Below are positions 22,599-32,172 of a stretch of DNA of 64,000 bases, piece after piece; position 1 is the stretch's first letter; each line of letters begins with the position of its first letter. Under the pieces are notes generated by a model that made no database searches, was not told where the DNA came from, and saw only the letters and a list, made by a program, of their open reading frames with translations. Source of the DNA: Azolla caroliniana (lineage: Eukaryota; Polypodiophyta); contig JBHGNT010000008.1 of the NCBI GenBank assembly GCA_043228905.1, positions 9,176,001 through 9,240,000 of the forward strand, written 5' to 3'. Position numbers and translations under genes: made by a program.

Positions 22599-23619
22599 TG
22601 TGAAGAAGTTCGAAGGAGGAGACTTTCTAATACTCCTCCTATACGTGGACGACATGTTGATCGTCGGACGGAACCAGGTCAAGATACGGACGCTGAAGAA
22701 AACGCTTCACCGAACTTTCTCAATGAAGGACCTGGGTCCGGCGAGGCAAATACTAGGGATGCACATCATCCGGGACCGGAAGAAGAAGCAGTTGTGGCTG
22801 TCACAGGAGAAGTACGTGACAAAGGTGCTTCACCGGTTCAACATGTCGGAAGCAAGACCGGCCGGGTCAACCCTCCCGGCAAACTGCAAGTTGTCCAGCA
22901 AGCAAAGCCCCAAGACAAAGGCTGAGAAGGAGGACATGATGAAAGTACCATATGCCTCTGCCGTCGGAAGCTTGATGTACGCAATGGTGTGTACAAGACC
23001 GGACATAGGATATGCAGTTGGAGTGGTGAGCCGGTACATGAGCAATCCCGGCAAAGAGCACTGGAACGCGGTCAAGTGGATACTCCGATACCTGAAGGGC
23101 ACGGCAAACGTATGCCTCCGATTCGGCTCCGGTAAGCCCGAACTCGACGGCTTTACCGATTCGGATATGTCGGCTGATGCAGATACCAACCGGTCCACAT
23201 CAGGGTATGTGATGACGTATGCAGGTGGAGCTGTTTCGTGGCAGTCGAGGCTGCAGAAGACGGTTGCTTTGTCAACCACGGAGGCGGAGTACATGGCGGC
23301 TGTTGAAGCCGGCAAGGAAATAATATGGATGAAGGACTTCATTAGAGAGCTCGGTATCCGGCAAGTGGAGTACCGACTCTACTGCGACAGTCACAGTGCC
23401 ATCCACCTTGCGAAGAACGCGGCCTATCACTCCCGGACGAAGCACATCCAGCGAAGATATCACTGGATCCGGGAAAGGATAGAAGACCAGGAGTTCGTGC
23501 TGACGAAGATCCACACGGACGAGAACGGGTCAGATATGCTGACCAAAGTGCTCACACCCGACAAGCTGGAAGCGTGCCGGAAGAGGGTCGGACTGGAAAG
23601 ACATCCCATGCCGAAGTGA
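22599..23619 (+). pseudogene. Copia C RT catalytic part and RNase H
   Basis: Continues the same polyprotein in the shifted frame: KKFEGGDFLILLLYVDDMLIV with the intact YVDD box, TFSMKDLGPARQILGM, PYASAVGSLMYAMVCTRPDI, then RNase H (GFTDSDMSADADTNRSTSGY, STTEAEYMAA, HIQRRYHWIRERI) to a stop at 23617-23619. No other stop interrupts it. Confidence 0.93.
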
Positions 23620-23629
23620 AGGGGGAGTT

Positions 23630-24281
23630 TGTTGGGATTACGGTCCCTCCGGATGGGATGGTCGGATGCCCGGGAATCGGGGATGAAGACCCGGTTCCGG
23701 AGCCGGATGATGAAGACCCGGTTCCGGATCCGGATGATGAAGACCCCGGCTACGGAGCCGGATGATGAAGACCCCGACTACGGAGCCGGATGACGAAGAC
23801 CCCGGCTACGGAGCCGGATGACGAATGAACCCGGAGAGAGATCCGGATGCGGGGACATATTTGTGAATATGTTTGCCAAGGGCCCTTGAGGCTATATTTG
23901 CAAATAGCCCGAAAGTCATATGTGTATAAATATGACTTAGGGCAAACAGTTTTATGTTGTTGCTCATTTTTCTTGTTTGCGAAGAGAGAGCAGCCGAGAG
24001 AGAGAGAGAGAGAGACGAAGAGGTCGTTGCCTCTGTGTATTACCGCCGCCCGTGGCGAAGACAGTGAGCTCAAGGTTGTTGCCTTGTAGCCTCACCATTG
24101 TACACCTCTGTTTATAGTGATATTTGGAGTTTGAGGACTCCTGTGGTTTTTCCCCATTTAGGGTTTTCCACGTAAAACATCCTGTGTACCTTTTCTCTCT
24201 GTTCATTTCGTGCATTCTGTATTTCCTGTTTTCTGTGAGTAAATCCTATTCCTCGGTTGTGGCCGAGCACTGTGTTCAACA
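23630..24281 (+). repeat. 3' LTR of C
   Basis: 652 bp, same ends as the 5' LTR. Shorter by one CCGG-rich unit and a CAGCCGAGAG duplication. Confidence 0.94.
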
Positions 24282-24333
24282 CAGAAGAGGATCGGACTAG
24301 TAAGACACCCCATGCCGGAGTGAAGGGGGAGTT

Positions 24334-24903
24334 TGTTGGGAGACAGGTCCCTCCGGATGGTGCAGACCCGGTGAGAACCGGATGAGGAGTACCCAGCTAC
24401 GGAGAGCCGGATGGTGTAGACTCGGTGAGGAATGCTCACTGGATGAAGAGACATATTTGTAAATATGTTTCTGAGAGTCCATCGTGGCTACATTTGTAAA
24501 TAGCCGAAAAGTCATATTAGTATAAATATGACTTAGGGCAAACTTTTAGTTGTTGTTGTCATTTCTTGTTGGTGCAAGAAAAGAGAGAGCGCGTAACAAT
24601 GTACAGAGAGAGAGAGAGAGAGAAAGAGGTCGTTGCCTCTGTTGTAACCGCCGCCTGTGGCGAGGATCGTGAGCACGAGGTCGTTGCCTCCGTGAACTCA
24701 CTGTTGTACATTCTAACATAGTGATAGTTTGCAGCTTGTGGGCTGCCGTGGTTTTTCCCTTAGTTTGGGTTTTCCACGTAAACATCTTGTGTACATTTTT
24801 CTTCTCCTTTGTGTCGCGTGTTTTCCGTTTCCTGTTTTCTGTGTATGATTCTAAGCTCGGTTGTGGCCGAGCGTTGTGCATAAGGAGCGTTGAGTTCCCG
24901 TCA
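24334..24903 (+). repeat. 3' LTR of F
   Basis: 570 bp, TGTTGGGAGACAGG...TTCCCGTCA. Only about one 54 bp U3 unit remains against four in the 5' LTR. Confidence 0.92.
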
Positions 24904-24908
24904 ATGGC

Positions 24909-26405
24909 TACCGACGGGCTTCAAGCAAGTATCTACGGGCTATGACAACAAAATCCGACGTGGGAAGCGTTTGAAGAGGCACTGAAGACCACGTTCGCTA
25001 TCAAGGACTCCTCAAAGGCAACGCGGAGAGGATTCGAGGATTGGGTGGAAACGCCAGACAAGGGGATGAAGGTCCTCGATGTGTTTTCGGCATTCGAAAG
25101 TCGGTTCGGGAGGTTGTCTGCAAGAGATCAAGCTATCCTTGCACCGAACAAAGTTATCATGTTCTTACGAGCCATAGACGTCCAAGACCGGAAGGATCTT
25201 GGAGTGCTTCTAGAGGACATGAATACCGAGAGTGGCCTCACCGAAACATGGGAAAGTGTGCGGGATATCGTCGCGCGATACACAAAGAGGGGGCAATGGC
25301 TTGCCAACAAAGAAAAGAGGGTTTCAGAACTGATTCTGAAACCGAGATCCGGATCGGAGGACCATCAACCGCGGGCTCGAGAAGCTACGACCGAGAAGGG
25401 AATCGACGCAACTACGGTGGAGCAGTTGCTGAAGGAGATGGAGAATCTGAAAGTCGCGATGGTGAAGAACTTGGATGAACATCCCACAAGTTCCAAGTAT
25501 ATGGACCGTCGGTGCATATGGTGCAATAGCACCGAACATGATCGGAGGGATTGCGACGAGCACAAGGAGGCATTATGACGGGATCTTATCTATTACGAGG
25601 GAAATCGGATCCATTCGATGGACTCTCGGAAGCCACTCCGACCGAACTTCCAGAAAAGTGGCATGAAGAAGGTCCTTGAGGAGGAAATAGCGGCGAAAAG
25701 CAATTATGCAACAACCGCGAGAATACGTGTCGGGGAGTCATCTACAGCAAAGACGTCTTTTTGGCCGGAAGTGCTAGAAATTTCGAAGAAAGCCGACCAT
25801 GATGAAATCCGAAGCGCCGTGGAATGTATCCGGGAAGCTACGGGATGGGACTGCCCCGTAGACAAGAATAGCGTACATGCACTATGTCAATTGCATGAAG
25901 TGTATGTCGATGAGAAACGACGGCGCACGGATGATGCGGCCGGACCACCAAAGACACCGGAGAGCTGGAAACTCGACGGAAGAGGGAAAGGAAAAACGAT
26001 TCCGGCGTTCAAGCTCACCTCAGACATCGAACAACAAACGAACTTGAAAAAGGTGTTCGAGGAGAGAATCCATGACAGCCGGGTAGATTTTTCGCTTCGG
26101 GAACTACTCGGAATAGCAAAAAAAGAGTTCCATGATCTTCTTGTGGATCTCGTGAAAAGAAAAACACAAACAACGGAGGAAAATGCGTCGATGGTGAATG
26201 CAAATACCGTTCTGATGAACGACACCGAAGTGGAGGACGAGATTCCGAATTCCCACTATACAAAGCCACACTAGGCCCGTGCAACCACCGAGACTCCGAT
26301 CCGAATCGGCAACATCAAAGAGCCCGTGCTAGCATTGATGGATCATGGATCGGAGATCAATTTGATGTCTAAGGAGTTCTACCGGAAGGGGAAGTGGCCT
26401 ATTAA
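24909..26405 (+). pseudogene. Element O gag C-terminus, zinc knuckle and start of protease
   Basis: One frame (through 25045 and 25618) broken by three stops at 24943, 25576 and 26272. It reads PTWEAFEEAL, DWVETPDKG, SRFGRLSARDQAI, then a CCHC knuckle CIWCNSTEHDRRDC (about 25516-25557). A linker follows (MKKVLEEEI, SFWPEVLEISKKADH, LVDLVKRKTQT), then a protease-like stretch ARATTETP, LALMDHGSEINLMS (about 26330). At the last stop element B has a Trp codon, so TGG changed to TAG here. G interrupts the frame at 26405. Confidence 0.85.
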
Positions 26406-26876
26406 TGTCAAGACTGAGAGAGAGAAAGAGAGAGAAAAAGAGATAGAGAGATAATTGAAAGAGAATTATTATATTGAAGCGTAAAATGGATTACAAAGAG
26501 TAGGCTACAAAATGGCGTTGAACCAATTTAGGTTTGGGATGGGTGGTAGATCCCTATTTATAAGTAAAAAAGAACTCTCTAGAATATTCTAGGTTATCCT
26601 AGAATGTAGAGTAATCTAGAAGATCTCTAGAGTATTCTAGAAGGTTCTAGTGGTATAGAACACTCTAGAATATTCTAGGTCATTCTAGAATGTAGAGTAA
26701 TATAGAATATTCCTATGATATTAGATTTCATATTCTAGAGACTATACATATAAGAATATTAATACAATGGTTAAGGATTTGACATGTGTACAACAAGGTC
26801 GTGGGTTCAAATCCTTTCGAGTCATAATGTGAGTGTCATGATCCTTTCGATGCATGATGTGACTGTTATCATGACA
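26406..26876 (-). repeat. 3' LTR of G
   Basis: 471 bp; minus strand TGTCATGATAAC...GTCTTGACA. Rich in TCTAGAATATTCTAG palindromes. Preceded on the minus strand by the purine tract CGAAGAAGGGGGATAG. Confidence 0.95.
26766..26816 (+). other. tRNA-like block in G LTR, antisense to the element
   Basis: Contains AATGGTTAAGG, similar to an A box, and GGTTCAAATCC (26804-26814), close to the pol III B-box consensus GGTTCGANTCC. Spacing is tRNA-like. The same block is at about 32057-32107 in the other LTR, and a related one is in H1/H2, also antisense. It is unlikely to be a working tRNA; no matching acceptor stem was found. Confidence 0.6.
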
Positions 26877-26935
26877 CTATCCCCCTTCTTCGACGACACG
26901 TCTCACGGGTCGTAGGGTTTGTATTAGGACCTGGT

Positions 26936-29900
26936 TTACAAGGATATTGGCGATGAAATACAAAGATTTGTGGTAGGTTCCCAAGTTCGATCATTGGGGG
27001 TATAGCCTAGCCAATCGACCAAGTAATACAACTTGTTGCGCACGATTTTAGAATCGAGAACGGCAGCAACTTCAAATTCAGGCCCGTCCAAGAACTCGAC
27101 AGGTGGTGGGGGTGTCGTAAGACGGCCCGGAATTGAACTTGTAGTATAAGGTTCCAAAAGGGATACATGAAACACCGGATGAAGATGCATGTGCGGAGGG
27201 AGGTCAAGACGAAATGCAACATCACTTATCTTACCAGTGATCATGTAAGGGCCAAAACGTTGGTAATCCAATTTATTGCAAGGTCGAGTGGTCTTGATGT
27301 TGTGTTGGAGAAGCCATACATGATCCCCAATGCGGAACTTTTTTGGGGAGTCTAGACGATGACGATCGGCAAGCCTCTTGTGTGTAAATTGAGCATCGTG
27401 CAAATTGTGGAGAATGTTAGCTTGAATTTCTTGGAGGCGACTAAGACGATCCTCGGCAGCAGGGTTGGTAGGAACTTCTGGATGCGCATTCATCGTCCAT
27501 CGAGGATGACAGCCCGTATTTGCGAAAAATGGGGAATATCCTGTAGAAGAATGGGCTGAGTTGTTGTAAGCGAATTCCGCCAAGTGCAAAAATGCAACCC
27601 AATCATCTTGTTGATAGTTGATGAAACAACGAAGATATTGTTCCAATGTCTGGTTGGTACGCTCTGTTTGACCATTTGTTTCAGGATGATTGCCCGAAGA
27701 AAGCTTAACTGAAATGTGGAGAAGTTTGAACAGGTGCTTCCAAAACTTTGAGATGAATTGTGGACCACGATCACTAATAATATCATCTGGCAGACCATGA
27801 TGCTTAAATACCTCCCGCATAACGAGATCAGCCGTCTCTTGACTAGTAATTGACTTTGTACATGGCAAGAAATGTGCCATTTTGGTAAATCGATCAACCA
27901 CTGTGAGAATTGCATCAAAACCTTTTGAAACTGGGAGATCAGTAATGAAGTCCAAGGATATAGACTTCCAAGGTGTTTCCGGAATGGGAAGTGGTTGTAG
28001 TAAGCCATAGGGTCGGTGACGAGGATTCTTTGATCGACAACATATATCACAACTCCGAACATACTCCTCAACAAAATGACGAAGGCGAGGCCACCAATAG
28101 CGTCGAGAAATTAATTCTAGAGTCTTGTGAACTCCAAAATGACCAGCCATTGGTGAGTCATGGCAATGTTGCAAAACTTGTAGCCGTGGGGGACCATCAG
28201 GAACATACAATAAATTTTGTCGAAATAGAAAACCATCATGCCAATAGAACTGACAATAGTCATTACGAGGATTTTTCGACTGTGAGCAAGAAGCACGATC
28301 CGGGACGATATGATCCAAAACATCCTTGGCGAAATCATCAGTGGCCATATGATCTCGAATGGAATCAAGAAGAGTGGAATTTTCAAGAGCTGTTATGGCA
28401 TTAACTACCATTAATCGTAATCGATTAGGACCCAAAAGGATTTGTTTTTGATGCTCAAAAGCAGGTTCCCCTGGACGAAGTTCCATATAAGAGCGCCGAG
28501 AAAGAGCATCTGCTTTGCCTTGCTGCATCCCAGGGCGATATATGATGATAAAGTCGAAGTGAGTCAAAAATTGCGCCCACCGGGCTTGTCGCCGACTCAA
28601 GACTCGAGCATTTTGGAAATAAGTCAGGTTCTTATGATCATTGTAGACAATGATCTGCTGAGAAGAACCTTCTAGGAAATGTCGCCATTGTTGAAACGAA
28701 TCCACGATTGCAAGAAGCTCTTTGTCATGGATCTCGTAGTTGATCTCTACAGCTTCAAACTTTCGTGAATGAAAGGCGACAGGGTGTAGTTGTCCATCAT
28801 CTCCAGTCTGCGAGAGGACACTCCCTAGTGCAAAATCGGATGCATCGGCTTCGAGGATGAAGCGTTTTGTTGGGTCGACATGTGCTAAGATAGGTGCCGT
28901 TGTAAATGCTCGTTTTAAGCTTTCGAATGCCTCGGATGCATCTGAACTCCATATAAATGGTTGATCTTTATGTGTGAGCTGAGTAAGCGGAAGCACAACC
29001 TTGGAATAATCTTTAATAAATTTCCGATAAAAATTTGCAAACCCCAGAAAACATTGCACATCACGCACTGAAAGGGGCGTTTGCCACTCTAAAATTGCCT
29101 GTACCTTCATGGGGTCCATAGCAATACCATTTGACGATACAACATACCCCAAAAATTCCACTTGATTCTGGCCGAAACTACACTTTTCTAGTTTTGCGTA
29201 GAGACCATATTCTCGGAGTCGGCATAGTACTTGACGAACATGTGCATCATGCTCCTCTTGGGTCTTTGAGTAGATTAAAATATCATCTAGGTAAACGATA
29301 GTGAAGATATCAAGAAAATCTCGAAAAATATCGTTCGCCATATGTTGGAAAACAGCAGGTGCATTCGTGAGACCCAATGGCATCACTGTATACTCAAAAT
29401 GTCCATAGCGAGTGCGGAAAGCTGTCTTCCATTCATCCCCCGGGCGAATCCGAACTAGATTATATGCTCCACGAAGGTCCAACTTCGTGAAATATTTTGC
29501 ACCACTGAGACGTTCCAAAAGATTCGGGATTAATGGTAGAGCATATCTATTTCGGATAGTCACTTTGTTTAGCCCTCGATAATCCACGACCAACCGAAGA
29601 GTCCCATTCTTCTTCTTAACGAAGAAGATAGGTGCACCAGCAGGGGATCTAGAATGCCGGATGAATCCGTTTGCCAGATTCTCATCAATATATTCCCGCA
29701 AAGTTTCTAGCTCTACAGGGGAGAGATTATAAATTGGGCCCCATGGAGGTTCTTTCCCTGGTTGTAAGTCAATAGGGCAGTCGTATGGCCGATGCTCCGG
29801 CAATGTATTGGCCTTCACCTTATCAAAGACATCTAAAAACTCCTTGTATTTCTCTGGTAGTTTAATATCCGCGTCACGTGAAGTGGATGATGGAGTTGCT

Positions 29901-30496
29901 ACTATTGCGAAGACGAACATGGCCTCGTTCCCCCCTTCCTCCCGCAACTGTCGTAAAGAGATGGGCGACAACTCCGGGGATCTATTAGCACATGTAGGAG
30001 AGAGGGATGCGGGATTTGTGCTTTTTTCCCGAGTCTCCTCAATTGTTCTTTTCATCCAATCAATCTTCGGGTTATGGAGTTCAAACCAGGGGAGACCTAG
30101 AACTATTGGGTGGTCCGGACTACGAATAATATTGAAAGAGATTATGCTTGCCAAATTGCCAAGAACTATCCTAATTGGCTCGGACTCCTCGACTATATCT
30201 CCTGATGCTATGGGACGTCCATCGATGACTCCTACGGCTACTGGGTTGGGAAGCTTATTCAAGAGGATGTTTTGTGACAAGGCAAATTCACGATCCATGA
30301 AACAAGAGTTGGCTCCAGAATCTAGAAGGGCAGAGGCTAGGACTCGATGACATGTAGATGTGGTAAGCTCGACTTGTGCTGAAAAAACTCGACTCACTTG
30401 ATTTGATGAAATGGAACCACGACTAGGAACTAACTCTACATAGCTAGGATGGTCCAGCCAAATGGCTCCTATTTTGGCCGGACTTACTCGTTTAAC
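26936..30496 (-). CDS. Element G pol: protease, RT, RNase H, integrase, chromodomain
   Basis: Open from the slippery site (30490-30496) to a stop at 26936, without internal stops. Order: VSPAKIGAIWLD linker, aspartic protease (ALLDSGANSCFMD), RT (KKKNGTLRLVVDYRGLNKVTI, IVYLDDILIYSK with the YLDD box), RNase H (ILEADASDFALGSVL, EINYEIHDKELLAIV), integrase zinc finger (HDSPMAGHFG...CDICCRSK) and core (LDFITDLPVSKG, ISDRGPQFISKFW, HPETNGQTERTNQ with the catalytic Glu), then a chromodomain (EVAAVLDSK, YYLVDWLGY, TWEP). The chromodomain usually targets integration to modified histones. Near 26965 the frame shifts: the expected tail (QYPCKPGPNTNP) lies in another frame and its stop would fall inside the LTR. 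So about the last 24 residues are altered. Expressed as Gag-Pol by -1 frameshift (inferred). Confidence 0.93.
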   Translation of the reverse strand, partial: VKRVSPAKIGAIWLDHPSYVELVPSRGSISSNQVSRVFSAQVELTTSTCHRVLASALLDSGANSCFMDREFALSQNILLNKLPNPVAVGVIDGRPIASGDIVEESEPIRIVLGNLASIISFNIIRSPDHPIVLGLPWFELHNPKIDWMKRTIEETREKSTNPASLSPTCANRSPELSPISLRQLREEGGNEAMFVFAIVATPSSTSRDADIKLPEKYKEFLDVFDKVKANTLPEHRPYDCPIDLQPGKEPPWGPIYNLSPVELETLREYIDENLANGFIRHSRSPAGAPIFFVKKKNGTLRLVVDYRGLNKVTIRNRYALPLIPNLLERLSGAKYFTKLDLRGAYNLVRIRPGDEWKTAFRTRYGHFEYTVMPLGLTNAPAVFQHMANDIFRDFLDIFTIVYLDDILIYSKTQEEHDAHVRQVLCRLREYGLYAKLEKCSFGQNQVEFLGYVVSSNGIAMDPMKVQAILEWQTPLSVRDVQCFLGFANFYRKFIKDYSKVVLPLTQLTHKDQPFIWSSDASEAFESLKRAFTTAPILAHVDPTKRFILEADASDFALGSVLSQTGDDGQLHPVAFHSRKFEAVEINYEIHDKELLAIVDSFQQWRHFLEGSSQQIIVYNDHKNLTYFQNARVLSRRQARWAQFLTHFDFIIIYRPGMQQGKADALSRRSYMELRPGEPAFEHQKQILLGPNRLRLMVVNAITALENSTLLDSIRDHMATDDFAKDVLDHIVPDRASCSQSKNPRNDYCQFYWHDGFLFRQNLLYVPDGPPRLQVLQHCHDSPMAGHFGVHKTLELISRRYWWPRLRHFVEEYVRSCDICCRSKNPRHRPYGLLQPLPIPETPWKSISLDFITDLPVSKGFDAILTVVDRFTKMAHFLPCTKSITSQETADLVMREVFKHHGLPDDIISDRGPQFISKFWKHLFKLLHISVKLSSGNHPETNGQTERTNQTLEQYLRCFINYQQDDWVAFLHLAEFAYNNSAHSSTGYSPFFANTGCHPRWTMNAHPEVPTNPAAEDRLSRLQEIQANILHNLHDAQFTHKRLADRHRLDSPKKFRIGDHVWLLQHNIKTTRPCNKLDYQRFGPYMITGKISDVAFRLDLPPHMHLHPVFHVSLLEPYTTSSIPGRLTTPPPPVEFLDGPEFEVAAVLDSKIVRNKLYYLVDWLGYTPNDRTWEPTTNLCISSPISL

Positions 30497-31608
30497 ACAT
30501 CCTCTAATTGACTCAAGACATCGAATCTATTCTCATGACATGGACTATGAGGCTTATTTATGTTATTAGAAGTAACAATAGAACTCGATGTAGGGTTTTC
30601 ATGGGCACTTACTTGGTATACTTGACGCCTAGGTTTATGTGGACAATTTACAGCTATATGTCCTGGACCACCACAATACAGGCAGAGGCGATGCGCTCGA
30701 CGTCGTTGCTTCTCAGCATCTGATAACGGCCCACGACGTTGTGTTGACTCTATTTCCATCGGAGTTGGGCCATCCCTTGTAATGGGTCTAGAAACTTGTG
30801 GAGGCGTTGCAACTACGGAAGCGTAAGTCTGTTCAGGTTGGCGGCGTAACATTTGTTGGCGCTCAGAACGTCGCTCAAATAGGCGATTATCACATCGCAC
30901 AGCTCGACTAATGGCTTCTGTAAGTGACTTCGGATCTTCAGGGAAAGTAAGAAGAAGATCTTTGACATCATTTCTCAAACCTTGACGGAATTGATCCATT
31001 AAAGCTGCCTCATCCCAAGGGATATCGCATGCCAAGAGACGGAAATCGGCTGCATAAGATGACGCGGGACGATCTCCTTGTCGGAGCCTTCGAATCTTGT
31101 TTATCGCTGTCCTAGTGCTGTCGGTGTCTCCGAAACTAGCTTGAAACTCTTTAACAAAGGCCTCGAAATCCTCCAGCAATGGTGATTTCTTCTCGAGAAG
31201 TGGTGCGAACCATGCTAACGCCGTACCGCATAGCAAAGTTCCCACTAATCCCACACGAGCAGCATCAGTTGGATACCGATTGGGATGTAGCTGAATAACT
31301 AAACGAACTTGATTCAAAAAGCCTCGAAATAAAGACCTCGTACCATCAAACTTGGCAGGGAGGCTGATCTTTGGCTCTCTAGGGGAGTTCTGAGCCCCCG
31401 ACGCTTGCTCTCGTAATGACAATATAGTCGCCTCAAGTTGATGAACCCGCTGTGATAACTCTTCATATTGTTGAGCTTTTTCAGCGCTCACGTGTTGTAG
31501 ATCTCCAAGTAGCCTTTGATTCTCATGCTCTAATGCCACAAATTTATTCGTGAGCATGTCGAGCTCAGAAAGAACACGCATGTATTCTTGTTTGCTCACG
31601 GACTCCAT
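30484..31608 (-). CDS. Element G gag
   Basis: 374 residues from ATG 31608. An N-terminal coiled coil (LSELDMLTNKFVALEHENQR, LSQRVHQLEATIL) is followed by a retrotransposon gag domain (PAKFDGTRSLFRGFLNQV, WFAPLLEKKSPLLEDF, RRLRQGDRPASSYAADF) and a CCHC knuckle CLYCGGPGHIAVNC near residue 313. It forms the particle and binds the RNA. It ends VLNE-stop, and the codons GTG TTA AAC before the stop contain GTTAAAC. Pol overlaps in the -1 frame. Confidence 0.94.
   Translation of the reverse strand: MESVSKQEYMRVLSELDMLTNKFVALEHENQRLLGDLQHVSAEKAQQYEELSQRVHQLEATILSLREQASGAQNSPREPKISLPAKFDGTRSLFRGFLNQVRLVIQLHPNRYPTDAARVGLVGTLLCGTALAWFAPLLEKKSPLLEDFEAFVKEFQASFGDTDSTRTAINKIRRLRQGDRPASSYAADFRLLACDIPWDEAALMDQFRQGLRNDVKDLLLTFPEDPKSLTEAISRAVRCDNRLFERRSERQQMLRRQPEQTYASVVATPPQVSRPITRDGPTPMEIESTQRRGPLSDAEKQRRRAHRLCLYCGGPGHIAVNCPHKPRRQVYQVSAHENPTSSSIVTSNNINKPHSPCHENRFDVLSQLEDVLNE
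30490..30496 (-). promoter_or_regulatory. Putative -1 frameshift site GTTAAAC, G gag-pol
   Basis: The heptamer G TTA AAC in gag phase lies two codons before the gag stop (TAA 30484-30486). A -1 slip leads straight into pol (VKRVSPAKIG). The same heptamer is at 54921-54927 in H2, and a changed form, GTTAAGC, is at 47749-47755 in H1. This heptamer is a known slippery sequence in arteriviruses. No downstream pseudoknot was worked out. Confidence 0.7.
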
Positions 31609-31682
31609 AGCTTATGAGGGGAGAGGAGAAGGAAGAAGAGAACTTGTTAGGGTTTGTGGAAGACGAAGAGATGAAAGGAAGT

Positions 31683-31694
31683 AAATTGGTTCAA
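31683..31694 (-). promoter_or_regulatory. Self-complementary primer binding site of G
   Basis: On the minus strand TTGAACCAATTT starts 2 nt after the 5' LTR. It is the exact complement of AAATTGGTTCAA (minus strand, 31820-31809) at +34 from the first T of the TATAAATA box. There is no TGG tRNA site here. Confidence 0.82.
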
Positions 31695-31696
31695 AC

Positions 31697-32167
31697 TGTC
31701 AAGACTGAGAGAGAGAAAGAGAGAGAAAAAGAGATAGAGAGATAATTGAAAGAGAATTATTATATTGAAGCGTAAAATGGATTACAAAGAGTAGGCTACA
31801 AAATGGCGTTGAACCAATTTAGGTTTGGGATGGGTGGTAGATCCCTATTTATAAGTAAAAAAGAACTCTCTAGAATATTCTAGGTTATCCTAGAATGTAG
31901 AGTAATCTAGAAGATCTCTAGAGTATTCTAGAAGGTTCTAGTGGTATAGAACACTCTAGAATATTCTAGGTCATTCTAGAATGTAGAGTAATATAGAATA
32001 TTCCTATGATATTAGATTTCATATTCTAGAGATTATACATATAAGAATATTAATACAATGGTTAAGGATTTGACATGTGTACAACAAGATCGTGGGTTCA
32101 AATCCTTTCGAGTCATAATGTGAGTGTCATGATCCTTTCGATGCATGATGTGACTGTTATCATGACA
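31697..32167 (-). repeat. 5' LTR of G: promoter, heat-shock elements, primer donor
   Basis: 471 bp. On the minus strand, upstream to downstream: tRNA-like block in U3; many TCTAGAATATTCTAG palindromes; heat-shock element GAACCTTCTAGAA (31938-31926); TATAAATA (31853-31846); the predicted RNA 5' end AAATTGGTTCAAC at +34. Two visible differences from the other LTR. Confidence 0.93.
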
Positions 32168-32172
32168 ATTAA

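Larger units (their letters stand above)
18839..24281 (+). mobile_element. Element C: nearly intact Ty1/copia retrotransposon
   Basis: Flanked by CAGAA (18834-18838 and 24282-24286) inside F. LTRs are 18839-19530 and 23630-24281, the primer site TGGTATCAGAGC is at 19534-19545, and the tract GAAGGGGGAGTTT precedes the 3' LTR. The LTRs differ by one roughly 30 bp repeat unit, a short GA-region duplication and only a few bases, so the insertion is young. One gag-pol frame is broken by a single 1-nt deletion. Confidence 0.95.
14497..24903 (+). mobile_element. Element F: Ty1/copia retrotransposon containing element C
   Basis: Flanked by GTGGC (14492-14496) and ATGGC (24904-24908), one mismatch, inside O gag. 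LTRs TGTTGGGAGACAGG...TTCCCGTCA are 14497-15229 and 24334-24903; the primer site TGGTATCAGAGC is at 15232-15243 and the polypurine tract GAAGGGGGAG just before the 3' LTR. C sits near the end of its RNase H. E is the same family. It is dead: an internal deletion plus several stops and a frameshift. Confidence 0.93.
26406..32167 (-). mobile_element. Element G: near-intact Tf1/sushi-like chromovirus, predicted self-primed
   Basis: 5762 bp, flanked by ATTAA (26401-26405 and 32168-32172). LTRs are 471 bp each and I see two base differences between them, so the insertion is recent. Order on the minus strand: 5' LTR (31697-32167), primer site (31683-31694), gag, pol with protease, RT, RNase H, integrase and chromodomain, polypurine tract, 3' LTR (26406-26876). 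Pol is a single open frame of over 1150 codons. The RT, protease (LDSGANSCFMD, VLGLPWFELHNP) and chromodomain resemble fungal and fish chromoviruses more than the common plant ones. It differs from H1/H2 in LTR sequence but shares their signals. Confidence 0.94.
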
